DNA of 53,791 bases from Actinomycetes bacterium (GTDB lineage: Bacteria; Actinomycetota; Acidimicrobiia; Acidimicrobiales; SZUA-35), in contig JAAETV010000156.1 of NCBI GenBank assembly GCA_024227975.1, forward strand, positions 1-53,791, given 5' to 3'. Each line of letters starts with the position of its first letter. Positions within the stretch are counted from its first letter, which is position 1. The position numbers and the translations under genes were made by a program. The notes under the pieces were generated by a model, which had not been told where the DNA came from, ran no database searches, and was given only the letters and a program-made list of their open reading frames with translations. This document shows positions 1 to 8,727 of the stretch, one piece after another.

Positions 1-2
1 GC

Positions 3-110
3 TCTGTGCAGTCCACCGAGTACGGCCAGGACGCCCTCGGTGAACCCATAGTCACAAGCAGGCCAACCGATATTCCACGAGGCTGGCAGAGTCACGGGCA
101 CAATTGCTAA
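3..110 (+). CDS. Possible 3' end of an upstream gene
   Basis: One frame is open from the left edge to a TAA at 108-110. Its first half uses mostly G or C in third codon positions, as real genes here do, but the stretch is only 35 codons and no family can be recognised. It could be the tail of a gene lying left of the window or simply leader sequence of the ABC operon that starts at 149. Confidence 0.22.
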   Translation, partial: SVQSTEYGQDALGEPIVTSRPTDIPRGWQSHGHNC

Positions 111-148
111 CTTGCGCACATACCGTTGCAATCAGGTCGGGGAATCAC

Positions 149-1159
149 ATGCGGGAGAGAGCACCGGGGGCGGTGTTGGAGGTCGATGATCTTCGAACCA
201 GGTTCGACACGCGTTTCGGCGCCGTAGAGGCGATCAGCGACGTCAGTTTCCGGATCGATGAAGGTGAGACGGTAGCCCTCGTCGGCGAATCGGGGTCGGG
301 CAAGAGCGTCACCGCCCTCTCAATAGTGCAGCTCCTCGAGGAGACGGGGGACATCGTCGGCGGTTCGATCATTTTTGGCGATCGGGACCTCACGAAGCTG
401 TCGGAACGAGAAATGCGCAATGTCCGAGGTCGCGACATCTCGATGATCTTCCAGGATCCCGCCACCTGCCTTGATCCGGTGTACACCGTCCAGAACCAGC
501 TCATCGAAGCCATAACCACCCACGGAACCATGGGCAGGGAGGCAGCCAAGAGTCGGGCCCTGGAACTCCTCCGAATGGTCAAGATGCCTGACCCGGAGAC
601 CCGTCTTCGCAGCCACCAACACCAGCTCTCCGGTGGCCAGCGGCAACGGGTAATGATTGCCATGGCCCTGGCCCTCAGCCCCCGGCTGGTCATCGCCGAC
701 GAGCCGACAACGGCCCTCGACGTGACCGTGCAGGCCCAGATCCTCGACCTGTTGCGTCTGCTTCAGGAGGAGACCGGCACCGCCATCTTGTTCGTCACCC
801 ATGATCTCGGCGTCGTGGCCGAGATCGCCGATCGAGTAGTAGTCATGTACGCCGGGAACGTGGTCGAGCAGGGTTCGGTACGCCAAGTCCTGAAGGACCC
901 ACAGCATCCCTACACCGAGGCCCTTCTGTCATCGATGCCGGGAAAGGTGGCGGGTACGGGTACGCGGCTGTCACCCATCGAGGGGGTCGTCCCCTCACTG
1001 TTCGAGATGCCGAGCGGTTGCCGCTTCGCCCCCCGCTGTGCCGCCGTGCACGATCGTTGTAACGCCGAGCAGCCGGAGCTTTTTGAGCTGTCGGAACGGC
1101 GCCGCAGTCGGTGCTGGCTCAAAGAGCCTGAACCGGCTTACGGAGCCCTTGACCGATGA
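149..1159 (+). CDS. Peptide ABC importer ATPase, DppD/OppD type (system 1)
   Basis: Cytoplasmic ATPase that powers uptake of di- or oligopeptides (or another nickel/peptide-class substrate). The 336-residue protein has Walker A GESGSGKS at about residues 46-53, a Q-loop in IFQDP, signature LSGGQ, Walker B followed by [12 protein letters not shown], an H-loop in FVTHDLGVV, and the C-terminal extension of this subfamily with HPYTEALL and a four-cysteine cluster that begins [10 protein letters not shown] 149 is preferred over a TTG at 104 because a purine-rich GGGGAA lies just upstream and homology starts immediately after it. Its stop overlaps the next ATG (ATGA), so it is the first gene of a five-gene importer operon. 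Substrate unknown. Confidence 0.93.
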   Translation: MRERAPGAVLEVDDLRTRFDTRFGAVEAISDVSFRIDEGETVALVGESGSGKSVTALSIVQLLEETGDIVGGSIIFGDRDLTKLSEREMRNVRGRDISMIFQDPATCLDPVYTVQNQLIEAITTHGTMGREAAKSRALELLRMVKMPDPETRLRSHQHQLSGGQRQRVMIAMALALSPRLVIADEPTTALDVTVQAQILDLLRLLQEETGTAILFVTHDLGVVAEIADRVVVMYAGNVVEQGSVRQVLKDPQHPYTEALLSSMPGKVAGTGTRLSPIEGVVPSLFEMPSGCRFAPRCAAVHDRCNAEQPELFELSERRRSRCWLKEPEPAYGALDR

Positions 1160-2235
1160 CAGCCGCTTCCTCGACCCCGGCCGAAGCCGACGATGGCGGA
1201 ATCGACGACCCCACCATGACCACGGCCGAGTCGAACGCCACGCCGGTGATCGAGGTCAACGATCTGGTGATGCACTTTCCCATCAAGAAGGGCCTGTTCC
1301 AGCGCACCGTCGGCCAGGTCCGGGCTGTCGACGGGATCAGCTTCACGGTGGAGAAGGGGACTACCCTGGCCCTGGTCGGTGAATCGGGTTGCGGCAAGAC
1401 CACAACCGGGCGCTGTGTGTTGCGGCTGCTGGAACCCACCGCCGGGACGGTTCGTTTCCAGGGGCAGGATCTGGCCGCGGTGTCGGTTTCGGAGCTGCGC
1501 TCATTGCGCCGGCGGATGCAGGTGATCTTCCAGGATCCCTACAGCTCGCTCGACCCGCGAATGTCGACCGCCGACATCGTTGGCGAAGGGCTCGAGATCC
1601 ACGACATCGCTTCGGGGGAAGCGAAGCTCGAACGGGTGGCCGACCTCCTCGAACAGGTCGGGCTCTCTCGCGACGATTTGCGCAAGTACCCCCATCAGTT
1701 CTCGGGCGGGCAGCGCCAGCGCATCGGTATCGCTCGGGCTCTAGCCACTGAGCCGGAGCTCATCATCTGCGATGAGGCGGTCTCGGCCCTCGACGTGTCG
1801 ATCCAGGCCCAGATCCTCAACCTGTTGATGGACCTTCAGGAACGCCTGCACCTCACCTTCCTGTTCATCACCCATGACCTGAATGTGGTTCGTTACATCT
1901 CCGATCGGGTGGCCGTGATGTACCTGGGGGAGGTGGTCGAGATGGCGGAAACCGAAGAGCTCTTCACCAGCCCGGTCCACCCCTACACCAAGGCCCTGCT
2001 CTCGGCCGTACCCAACGTTGACCCCGACGAGGCCCGCTCGGGCGATCGGATCCACCTCGAGGGAGATGTCCCCTCGCCGTCCAACCCACCGTCGGGCTGT
2101 CGATTCCACACCCGTTGTCCCAATGCCATTGACGAGTGCTCGGTGGTCGAGCCCGTCATCGAGGAGTTCCAGTCTGGCCACCTGGTCCGGGCTTGTCCCG
2201 AATCCACCCGATCCGCTCCTGGGGGCGGACGATGA
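1156..2235 (+). CDS. Peptide ABC importer ATPase, DppF/OppF type (system 1)
   Basis: Second ATPase of importer 1, pairing with the DppD-type subunit. The 359 residues carry Walker [11 protein letters not shown]-loop [13 protein letters not shown], signature [15 protein letters not shown], Walker [14 protein letters not shown] and H-loop ITHDLNVV, then the oligopeptide-type C-terminus with [12 protein letters not shown] and a four-cysteine cluster beginning CRFHTRC. In the Walker B region the usual DEP is DEA. The spacing from Q-loop to signature is the ordinary one, about 80 residues, which makes it the natural comparison for the enlarged homologue at 26748. An N-terminal extension of about 30 residues precedes the ATPase core. 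It overlaps both neighbours by 4 bp, implying translational coupling. Confidence 0.93.
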   Translation: MTAASSTPAEADDGGIDDPTMTTAESNATPVIEVNDLVMHFPIKKGLFQRTVGQVRAVDGISFTVEKGTTLALVGESGCGKTTTGRCVLRLLEPTAGTVRFQGQDLAAVSVSELRSLRRRMQVIFQDPYSSLDPRMSTADIVGEGLEIHDIASGEAKLERVADLLEQVGLSRDDLRKYPHQFSGGQRQRIGIARALATEPELIICDEAVSALDVSIQAQILNLLMDLQERLHLTFLFITHDLNVVRYISDRVAVMYLGEVVEMAETEELFTSPVHPYTKALLSAVPNVDPDEARSGDRIHLEGDVPSPSNPPSGCRFHTRCPNAIDECSVVEPVIEEFQSGHLVRACPESTRSAPGGGR

Positions 2236-3182
2236 TCGAATACATCATTCGCCGGGTCCTATCTGGCATCCTCGTACTGTTCCTGTTGAGCACGGTGCTC
2301 TTCTTCGTCATGCGGCTGGTGCCGGGCGACGTCGTCCGCCTCCAATTGGCCGACGCCGGGTCGGTGACCCCAGAGCGCATGGCCGAGATCGAGGCACAAC
2401 TCGGACTCGACAAACCGGCCCTGTCTCAATACGGCACCTGGTTGAGTGGTGTGGTGCGAGGCGACCTCGGCGAATCGCTGTGGGAGCAGCGTCCGGTAGG
2501 CGAGATGATCCGCCAACGATTCCCCGTCACATTCGAGCTGGCTCTGTTGTCGATCGTGATAGCGGTGACGTTGGGGATCCTGGCCGGGGTCGGCTCCGCT
2601 ATCAAGCGGGGGTCGTCCGCCGACAATCTCCTGCGGGTCGGATCGGTGGTTGGTCTGTCGATCCCGAACTTCTTCCTGGCCTTGCTGATGATCACGGCCA
2701 TGTCGTTGTGGTTCAACTGGGTGGCCCCGCTCGGCTACCAGCGCCCAAACGAGAACCTGTGGGTGAACCTCCAACAGATGGCGATGCCATCCCTCGCCCT
2801 CGGCCTGGGGGTAGCAGCCGCCATCGCCCGCATGACCCGCTCCTCGATGCTCGAAGTCCTCGGCGCCGACTACATCAGGACGGTGCGGTCGAAGGGGGTC
2901 GGCGAGCCGAAGGTCAACTTCAAGCACGCCTTGCGCAACTCGATGGTGCCGATCATCACCCTGATCGGACTCCAGTTCGGTGCCCTGCTCGGTGGCACCG
3001 TGATCCTGGAGAGCATCTTCGGCCTTCCTGGGATCGGGAGCCTGGTGTTTCGGGCCGTTGAGCAAAGGGACTATCCGGTCATCCAGGCGGCCGGTGTCCT
3101 CTATGGCGGCATCTTCGTGTCCGTCAACATCGCGGTCGACATCACCTATGGCTGGATCGACCCCAGAATCCGTCGGAGCTGA
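2232..3182 (+). CDS. Peptide ABC importer permease, DppB/OppB type (system 1)
   Basis: Inner-membrane permease subunit. It begins with the standard first helix ([12 protein letters not shown], then a hydrophobic stretch), followed by the periplasmic segment with [11 protein letters not shown] and RGDLGESLW, and near the C-terminal half the EAA-type cytoplasmic loop ([16 protein letters not shown]). The protein ends in [12 protein letters not shown], typical of DppB. At 316 residues it has normal family length. ATG 2232 overlaps the preceding stop (ATGA) and agrees with the expected N-terminus; an open frame further upstream is non-homologous. It forms the translocation pore with the DppC-type gene 20 bp downstream. 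Confidence 0.93.
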   Translation: MIEYIIRRVLSGILVLFLLSTVLFFVMRLVPGDVVRLQLADAGSVTPERMAEIEAQLGLDKPALSQYGTWLSGVVRGDLGESLWEQRPVGEMIRQRFPVTFELALLSIVIAVTLGILAGVGSAIKRGSSADNLLRVGSVVGLSIPNFFLALLMITAMSLWFNWVAPLGYQRPNENLWVNLQQMAMPSLALGLGVAAAIARMTRSSMLEVLGADYIRTVRSKGVGEPKVNFKHALRNSMVPIITLIGLQFGALLGGTVILESIFGLPGIGSLVFRAVEQRDYPVIQAAGVLYGGIFVSVNIAVDITYGWIDPRIRRS

Positions 3183-3202
3183 ACCATGAACCGAGCCAGG
3201 AC

Positions 3203-4129
3203 ATGACCGCTCTCCACGGACCGCCCGAGATCGACACCGCAGGTCAGCCGGACGCCGTTCGTCCCGAAGACATCAAGAAGACAGCCTGGGGTCGCTTCGT
3301 TGTCAGCCTCAAGCACTTCATGAAGACCCAGCCCCTCGGTGTCTTGTCGGCGGTCGTCATCCTGATCCTGCTGATCTCTGCCATCTTCGCCCCGATCCTG
3401 GCCAATCATGACCCGTCGGAGCTGGGACGTACGTCCCAGCTCGACTCACCGTCGACCGAGCACTACTTCGGCACGGACGAGATCGGTCGGGACATCTTCA
3501 GCCGGGTGTTGTACGGATCGCGGATCTCCTTGATTGTCGCCACCTTCACCGTTGTCGTCTCCACCGTCTTGGGCACGGCCCTAGGGGCGGTTTCGGGCTA
3601 CTTCGAAGGCCGGATCGATATGGTGCTCCAACGGCTGGTCGATGCAGTCATGTCGATCCCGGTCCTGATTCTGGCCTTGTTCATCGTTGCTCTCCTCGGC
3701 GCCAGCGTCCGCAATGTCGTGATCGCCTTGGCCGTGATCTACACCCCCCGTTTCAGCCGCATCGCCCGGGGTGAGATGCTGAGGGTGAAGAACGCCGACT
3801 ATGTGGCCGCGGCTGAAGCTCTGGGGTCCAAACCGTGGCGCGTCATCCGCAAGCACGGCATCCCGAACATCGTGGCACCGATCATCATCCTGGCCAGCCT
3901 CACTTTCGGGCAGGCCATCGTGGCTGAGGCGGCCCTGAGCTTCCTCGGTGTTGGGGCGCCCATCACCGAACCGTCATGGGGCCAGATGCTGTCACGAGGC
4001 CGCGAATACACCCGGGTCGCGTGGTGGGTCGTTGTGTTTCCTGGCACGGCGCTCAGCCTCGGGGTACTCGCCTTCAACTTGCTGGGCGACTCCCTGCGGG
4101 ACCACCTCGATCCGAAACTCGTTCGCTAG
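3203..4129 (+). CDS. Peptide ABC importer permease, DppC/OppC type (system 1)
   Basis: Second pore-forming permease of importer 1. The 308-residue protein starts with a charged cytoplasmic tail, then a first membrane helix (LGVLSAVVILILLISAIF), the DppC signature HYFGTDEIGRDIFSRVLYG, several further helices, and the EAA-like loop RVKNADYVAAAEALGS. It ends with NLLGDSLRDHLDPKLV, as family members do. The gene follows dppB by 20 bp and precedes the binding-protein gene by 65 bp, which include a small hairpin (4135-4150). Confidence 0.93.
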   Translation: MTALHGPPEIDTAGQPDAVRPEDIKKTAWGRFVVSLKHFMKTQPLGVLSAVVILILLISAIFAPILANHDPSELGRTSQLDSPSTEHYFGTDEIGRDIFSRVLYGSRISLIVATFTVVVSTVLGTALGAVSGYFEGRIDMVLQRLVDAVMSIPVLILALFIVALLGASVRNVVIALAVIYTPRFSRIARGEMLRVKNADYVAAAEALGSKPWRVIRKHGIPNIVAPIIILASLTFGQAIVAEAALSFLGVGAPITEPSWGQMLSRGREYTRVAWWVVVFPGTALSLGVLAFNLLGDSLRDHLDPKLVR

Positions 4130-4134
4130 TAACT

Positions 4135-4150
4135 CCGGTAGTGATACCGG
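4135..4150 (+). terminator. Small hairpin between permease and binding-protein genes
   Basis: CCGGTA (4135-4140) and TACCGG (4145-4150) form a perfect 6-bp stem with a 4-nt loop directly after the dppC stop. There is no T run, so full termination is doubtful. A partial terminator or an mRNA processing or stability element that sets the binding-protein level apart from the transporter genes is more likely. Confidence 0.4.
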
Positions 4151-4194
4151 GCGGGCCGGGAATACTCGCTCCGCAGACAACAAGGGGGAATCCC

Positions 4195-5931
4195 ATGAAA
4201 GATCCGACCAGACGAGCGATGAGGTGGTTAGCCCTCATCGCCGCAATGCTGCTGGTGGTGGCTGGCTGTGGGGACAGTGACAGTACCGACGAAACCAGCG
4301 ACGCCACGGTGGAGGCCGAGGAGGAGGAGTCCTCGTTCGACGAGCAGGCCGAGGCCCAGCAACAAGGGGAGGACGAGGCTACGGCCGAGCAGGAGGAGGT
4401 GGCTGGCGATGGCGACCCGGTCCGTGGCGGCCACCTCGTCATCTCCGGCCCGTCCGACATCGGCAGCCTCGATCCGATCGCCTCGTCTTCGTTCAACACC
4501 CAGTACCGGATCGCTCACGTCTACCAGCGGATGCTGTCATTCGAGACCGGCCCCGATATTGGCTACACGCAGAACGTGCTCAAGCCGGAGTTGGCCACCG
4601 AGTGGGAGATCTCAGAGGACAACCTGACCTACACCTTCAAGTTGAGAGAGGGGGTGAAGTGGCACAATGTGGAGCCGGTCAACGGGCGCGAGTTCACCTC
4701 GGCCGACGTGAAAGCCACCTTCGATGGCATCCAAGCCGAAGGCCATCAGGCCAACCTGCTGGAGCGGGTGACCTCGATCGACACTCCTGATGACTACACC
4801 GTGGTGCTCAACCTGTCGGAGCCGTTTGCTCCTCTGCTCAATAATATGGCCAGCCACTTCATGTGGATCCTGCCGGCCGAAGCATTCGAGGAGGGCTACG
4901 AGCGGGCCTCGACCGTGATCGGAACTGGGCCGTTCGTCCTCACCGAACGCGAAGTCGACGTCGCCACTGAGTACGAGGCCAACCCCGACTACTGGGATGT
5001 TGGTGCCGACGGGGAACCGTTGCCTTATCTCGACAGCTTCGAGCAAGTCGTCATCAATGACACCCAGCAGGTGATCGCGGCCTTCCAGGCCGGTGAGATC
5101 CAGCTATTGACCAACGGTCTTCCGGTACCCCTGCTCGAACAGCTCAAGACGGACTACCCCGAGGCTTTCTACGGGGAGTGGATCGATGCTGGCATGGGCC
5201 AGATTGGGGTCAACATGGCCCGCGAGCCCTTCGACGACATCAGGGTCCGTCAGGCCATCAGCCTTGCCATCGACCGCGAGGGCATGGGTGAGAGCATTCG
5301 GGGTGGAGGCACAATCCCGTCCAACGTTGCTCCTGCTCAGTCTGATTACGCCCTTCCCGAGGAGGAGAGGGAGGAGCTATTGCCCTACGATCCAGAGCGG
5401 GCCAAAGAGCTGCTGGCGGAGGCAGGCTTTGCCGATGGACTCGACGCCACCCTGATAGCAACCGATCGTTACGGTGCCCTCTATACCTCCCAGACCGAGT
5501 GGGTGGTCGAGGACCTGGAGGCGATTGGTATCAATGTGGAGCTGGAGTTGCTCGACTACGCCACCTACTTCGGTAGCCGCTGGCCTGACATCGAGTACGA
5601 CCTCCAGTTCGGGCCTCAGACCCCGTTCCTCGAACCAGACGAATGGCTCCGGGGGCAGATGGGCACTGGCGGCGGTCGGAACTGGTACAACATCAGCGAC
5701 CCGGAACTCGATGCCCTGCTCGATGAGCAGCTCGGCCTCGTCGACCCTGACGAACGGGCGGACAAGATTCGCGAGATCCAGCGCTACGCCCTGGAGAACG
5801 TGATGAACCCGATCCCGGTTTGGACCTACCAGACCCGGTGGGCCTACGCCCCGGAGCTCACGAACTTCTTCCGCCACGCCTCCTACGGGTTCAACGGGCT
5901 CGAAGCAGCCTGGCTGGTGCCAGAGTCATAG
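4195..5931 (+). CDS. Peptide-binding lipoprotein, SBP family 5 (system 1)
   Basis: Extracytoplasmic substrate receptor of importer 1. ATG 4195 is preceded by a strong AAGGGGGA Shine-Dalgarno. The 578-residue protein has a lipoprotein signal: basic start, hydrophobic core and lipobox VVAGC with the acylated cysteine at about residue 25. A linker of about 45 residues rich in Glu, Asp and Gln then leads to the binding domain. That domain shows family 5 hallmarks such as LRPELA-like KPELATEWE, LREGVKWHN, SADVKATFD and late VRQAISLAIDRE. Unusually, the gene is last in its operon, after the ATPase and permease genes. The ligand cannot be read from the sequence. Confidence 0.92.
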   Translation: MKDPTRRAMRWLALIAAMLLVVAGCGDSDSTDETSDATVEAEEEESSFDEQAEAQQQGEDEATAEQEEVAGDGDPVRGGHLVISGPSDIGSLDPIASSSFNTQYRIAHVYQRMLSFETGPDIGYTQNVLKPELATEWEISEDNLTYTFKLREGVKWHNVEPVNGREFTSADVKATFDGIQAEGHQANLLERVTSIDTPDDYTVVLNLSEPFAPLLNNMASHFMWILPAEAFEEGYERASTVIGTGPFVLTEREVDVATEYEANPDYWDVGADGEPLPYLDSFEQVVINDTQQVIAAFQAGEIQLLTNGLPVPLLEQLKTDYPEAFYGEWIDAGMGQIGVNMAREPFDDIRVRQAISLAIDREGMGESIRGGGTIPSNVAPAQSDYALPEEEREELLPYDPERAKELLAEAGFADGLDATLIATDRYGALYTSQTEWVVEDLEAIGINVELELLDYATYFGSRWPDIEYDLQFGPQTPFLEPDEWLRGQMGTGGGRNWYNISDPELDALLDEQLGLVDPDERADKIREIQRYALENVMNPIPVWTYQTRWAYAPELTNFFRHASYGFNGLEAAWLVPES

Positions 5932-5960
5932 CGCCAGAGTCATAGAGCCATAGCGTCGCC

Positions 5961-6002
5961 ACCGGGAACGGAGCGCAACGATGACCTCGTTTCGTTCCCG
6001 GT
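5961..6002. terminator. Hairpin between convergent genes
   Basis: ACCGGGAACG (5961-5970) and CGTTCCCGGT (5993-6002) are perfect 10-bp inverted arms. A second short stem, AACGA/TCGTT, lies inside the loop. It sits between the stop of the binding-protein gene and the stop of the convergent glycosyltransferase gene, so it probably serves as a two-way terminator without a long T run. Confidence 0.6.
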
Positions 6003-6046
6003 TCGGCGCAGCATCCAGCATTGGGCGGTATTGATCAACGCCGCCC

Positions 6047-8641
6047 TCAGCTGATGCGACTGGTCGTCTGGTCCGCTTTGGTCGAGCCCGCCTCGCCGGG
6101 TACCGGATCGGTTGAGCGTCGATCGTGGGGGGTGGACCGTTTGGCCCTTTCATCGGCTTCGGCTTCTGATCCGATTGCTCCAGCCGAAAACTTGGTCGCG
6201 AAACTCGCCAGTGAGTCGACGACTGTCAATGGCTCACCGCTCGTTGCACGGAGCTCAGCGACTTCGGGTGCCTCGTCGTCGACCGCAAGTGCGCCGGCTA
6301 CGGCCAGTGCTTCGGCGTCGGCTTCGGCATCGACGGAGGGGCCACTGGAACGTGGTGTCACCTTCCACTGCCGGTCGCGCATGACCTCCTTGATGTGGGC
6401 AGTTCGGGACACCACATTCTTGATCTCGGTATAGAACACGAGGGAACTGATGAGGAGGAGCCAGAACCATCGTCGGTGCTGGCCGATCGACTCATGCGAT
6501 AGGCGCCAGCCGTACCAGACCTGGACCGGCCCCGCCATGAAGGTCGCCAAGCTGGTGATGACGAAGATGGGGACGAACCAGTCAATGACGCCATCGTTGC
6601 GAATCCACCAGTACGCCAGCAGAGGGAGCATCTGTAGCGAGATCCATGGATAGAGCTCCCGCCACCCCAGTAGATAGGCCATCCCGAAGCGCTGTCGAGC
6701 ATTGGGCGCCGCTCCCATCGCCGCGGCGATATGACGCAACGACACCTGTGACCAGCCTTGAGCCCACCGCAGGCGCTGGTTCCACAAGGCGCTCGCCGAC
6801 TCCGGAGCGAGCTCGGTCGACACCAGATCACGATCGGAGACGATGGTCTCCCCCGACTGGAGGACCCGCATCGTCGAGTCGATGTCCTCAGTAAGCATGA
6901 ACCCACGCATCCGGGTCGATTGCAGCAACGACGTCCGCCAGTAGCCGTTCGATCCTCCGAAGACCCCGAAACCATGAAGTCGGGCTCGGCCCGGATGGCT
7001 CACGGCATAGATCACCTCGAACTCAGCGGCTACGAGCCGGGTGACGAAGTTGGTCTCGCCGTTGCGGATCACACAGTGCCCTTGGACTACGCCGACCCCG
7101 GAATTGATCCATCTCCACGCCCTTTCGAACGAGCCTGGAGCTGGATGATGGTCAGCGTCGAATACTCCGACGAATTCGCCTCTCACCCGGCTGACGGCGG
7201 CGTTCACGTTCTGTGCCTTCGATACCGAGCCCTCCACCCGGATCGGTTCGAAGCGTGGGTCCCGAATCGCAATCGCTTCGATCTCCTGCTCGACGTCGAG
7301 GGGCTGTGGGGTGTTGTAGGCCAGGATGATCTGGAGGTTCGGATAGTCCTGGGTCAGGAATGCCTCGATCGTTTCGATGATCGTGTCGGCCTCGTTCGGG
7401 AGGTAGGCCGCGATCACGGCCGAAGCCAGGGGTGGTTCGACGTCAGGCGCAAGGGGTGGTTCGGGGCTCTCCTTGGCGGCGTTGCTCTCGGCGGCCACTG
7501 CGGCCGACGTCACCAACAAGGCGAACAGAACCACGAGATACATGACCTGAGTGACGTCGACTCCGGCCGCTCCGAGGGCCAGGTAGACCATGAACGGGGC
7601 CCCCAGGAGCAAGGTCTGCTGCAATGTGACCTGGATTGGGGTCCGGATCCGATCGAGTGATCGCATGAATCGTGACCGGGTCGGGGACGGCTCCGACATC
7701 GCCACCTTCCATCGGGTGGGATGAAGGTCACGCTGTTCGGCCTGGACCGACAAGGCAGCCCACGCTCGGCTGGCGAGGTCGTCGGCAGTGACATCGGGGA
7801 TCGATTCGGTGTAGCCGATGATGGGTGTGATCTGGACTTCGTCACCGCCGAGGGTGAACGGGTGCCGGTAGATCAGCTTGGAGAGACGGTCGAGGCGGAT
7901 CTGTGCCCCTTGTCGTCCCGTGCCCGGCATGAGCAGGCCAACTACTCCCATGGAGAAGCCGACGAAATCAAGGGTCCGGCTGTCCTCCTTTATGAGATGC
8001 ACGACCTGGCTCACGATCTCGTCCCGGGCTCGTGAGCCGTACTCGGTTTCGAGCTCGGGAAGCTCTTCCAGCGCCAGGAATCCAAGGGCGCCCTGACGCC
8101 CTCCCCGGTGAACCCGCTCCAGCTCCCGATCGACCTGTTCGGAGAAGGCCGCCTGGGTCAAGGCCCCGGTTATGGGATCCTCCAGAAGCTCCTGGCGTGG
8201 GAGTGGGCGCCGCTCCATACGGACCCGGAGCCGGGCAGTGAGCTCAGCGGGATGGGGCCTTCCGGCGATGACGTCATCGGCACGGCGGCCGAACGCTTCG
8301 ACCACAAACTGGTGCCGCCGTCGTGGCGGATTGCACACGATAGGGACGCGGTCCCCGTCGGGCTCCTTCCGGAGGCGATCCAGAAGGCCGAGCTCAGCCA
8401 TTGCTGTCCCCTGGAAGGCCAGCAGCACGAGGTCGGGTGGGGCCTCGCGAAAGAGGCTGACGGCATGGTCGTCGTCATTGGCCATCAGAGCCAGCCAGCC
8501 GGCGGCTTCTACTATCGCTGCCAGTTCTGAGCCCCGGTCGGGATCAGTCGAGGCAATCAGGATCGTGGTCTGACGGGCGCCAATCGAAGCCGCCAACCTG
8601 TCGTCATCACCGACGACGGCATCGATAGGTGAAGAGGCCAT
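6047..8641 (-). CDS. Pseudo-receiver / pseudo-GGDEF / family 2 glycosyltransferase fusion
   Basis: A membrane glycosyltransferase, probably a processive polysaccharide synthase, with two dead signalling domains at its N-terminus. Residues about 25-145 read as a response-regulator receiver, but the phosphoacceptor Asp is replaced (PDLVLLAFQG, Ala at about 75). Residues about 150-315 align to a GGDEF domain from DPITGALTQAAF to ITPIIGYTES; the active-site GGDEF position reads SMGVV, so cyclase activity is not expected. Two helices (about 342-380) precede a GT2 domain with FDADHHP (about 494-500), TEDID (584-588) and QRLRW (622-626), then further helices to about 740 and a low-complexity Ala/Asp/Glu tail. 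ATG 8641 is chosen; a longer frame would overlap the divergent gene at 8728. Product unknown. Confidence 0.85.
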   Translation of the reverse strand: MASSPIDAVVGDDDRLAASIGARQTTILIASTDPDRGSELAAIVEAAGWLALMANDDDHAVSLFREAPPDLVLLAFQGTAMAELGLLDRLRKEPDGDRVPIVCNPPRRRHQFVVEAFGRRADDVIAGRPHPAELTARLRVRMERRPLPRQELLEDPITGALTQAAFSEQVDRELERVHRGGRQGALGFLALEELPELETEYGSRARDEIVSQVVHLIKEDSRTLDFVGFSMGVVGLLMPGTGRQGAQIRLDRLSKLIYRHPFTLGGDEVQITPIIGYTESIPDVTADDLASRAWAALSVQAEQRDLHPTRWKVAMSEPSPTRSRFMRSLDRIRTPIQVTLQQTLLLGAPFMVYLALGAAGVDVTQVMYLVVLFALLVTSAAVAAESNAAKESPEPPLAPDVEPPLASAVIAAYLPNEADTIIETIEAFLTQDYPNLQIILAYNTPQPLDVEQEIEAIAIRDPRFEPIRVEGSVSKAQNVNAAVSRVRGEFVGVFDADHHPAPGSFERAWRWINSGVGVVQGHCVIRNGETNFVTRLVAAEFEVIYAVSHPGRARLHGFGVFGGSNGYWRTSLLQSTRMRGFMLTEDIDSTMRVLQSGETIVSDRDLVSTELAPESASALWNQRLRWAQGWSQVSLRHIAAAMGAAPNARQRFGMAYLLGWRELYPWISLQMLPLLAYWWIRNDGVIDWFVPIFVITSLATFMAGPVQVWYGWRLSHESIGQHRRWFWLLLISSLVFYTEIKNVVSRTAHIKEVMRDRQWKVTPRSSGPSVDAEADAEALAVAGALAVDDEAPEVAELRATSGEPLTVVDSLASFATKFSAGAIGSEAEADERAKRSTPHDRRSTDPVPGEAGSTKADQTTSRIS

Positions 8642-8727
8642 GCAGGGTTCCGTCGGCCGGCACACGTTTGGTGTGAGGAGCTGCCATTGATGCCGGCTGG
8701 AGGGCCGGGGCGAGCAAGACTTGGTCC

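Noticed and set aside
6758..7660. Long plus-strand open frame of 300 codons opposite the glycosyltransferase.
   Set aside because: It lies wholly antisense to a gene with clear motifs. Long antisense frames are common in high-GC DNA.
7836..7850. A literal GGDE string in the glycosyltransferase fusion, suggesting an active GGDEF motif.
   Set aside because: It occurs at about residue 265, in the strand just before ITPIIGYTES, which corresponds to the late part of a GGDEF domain. The true active-site position, about 35 residues earlier, reads SMGVV.
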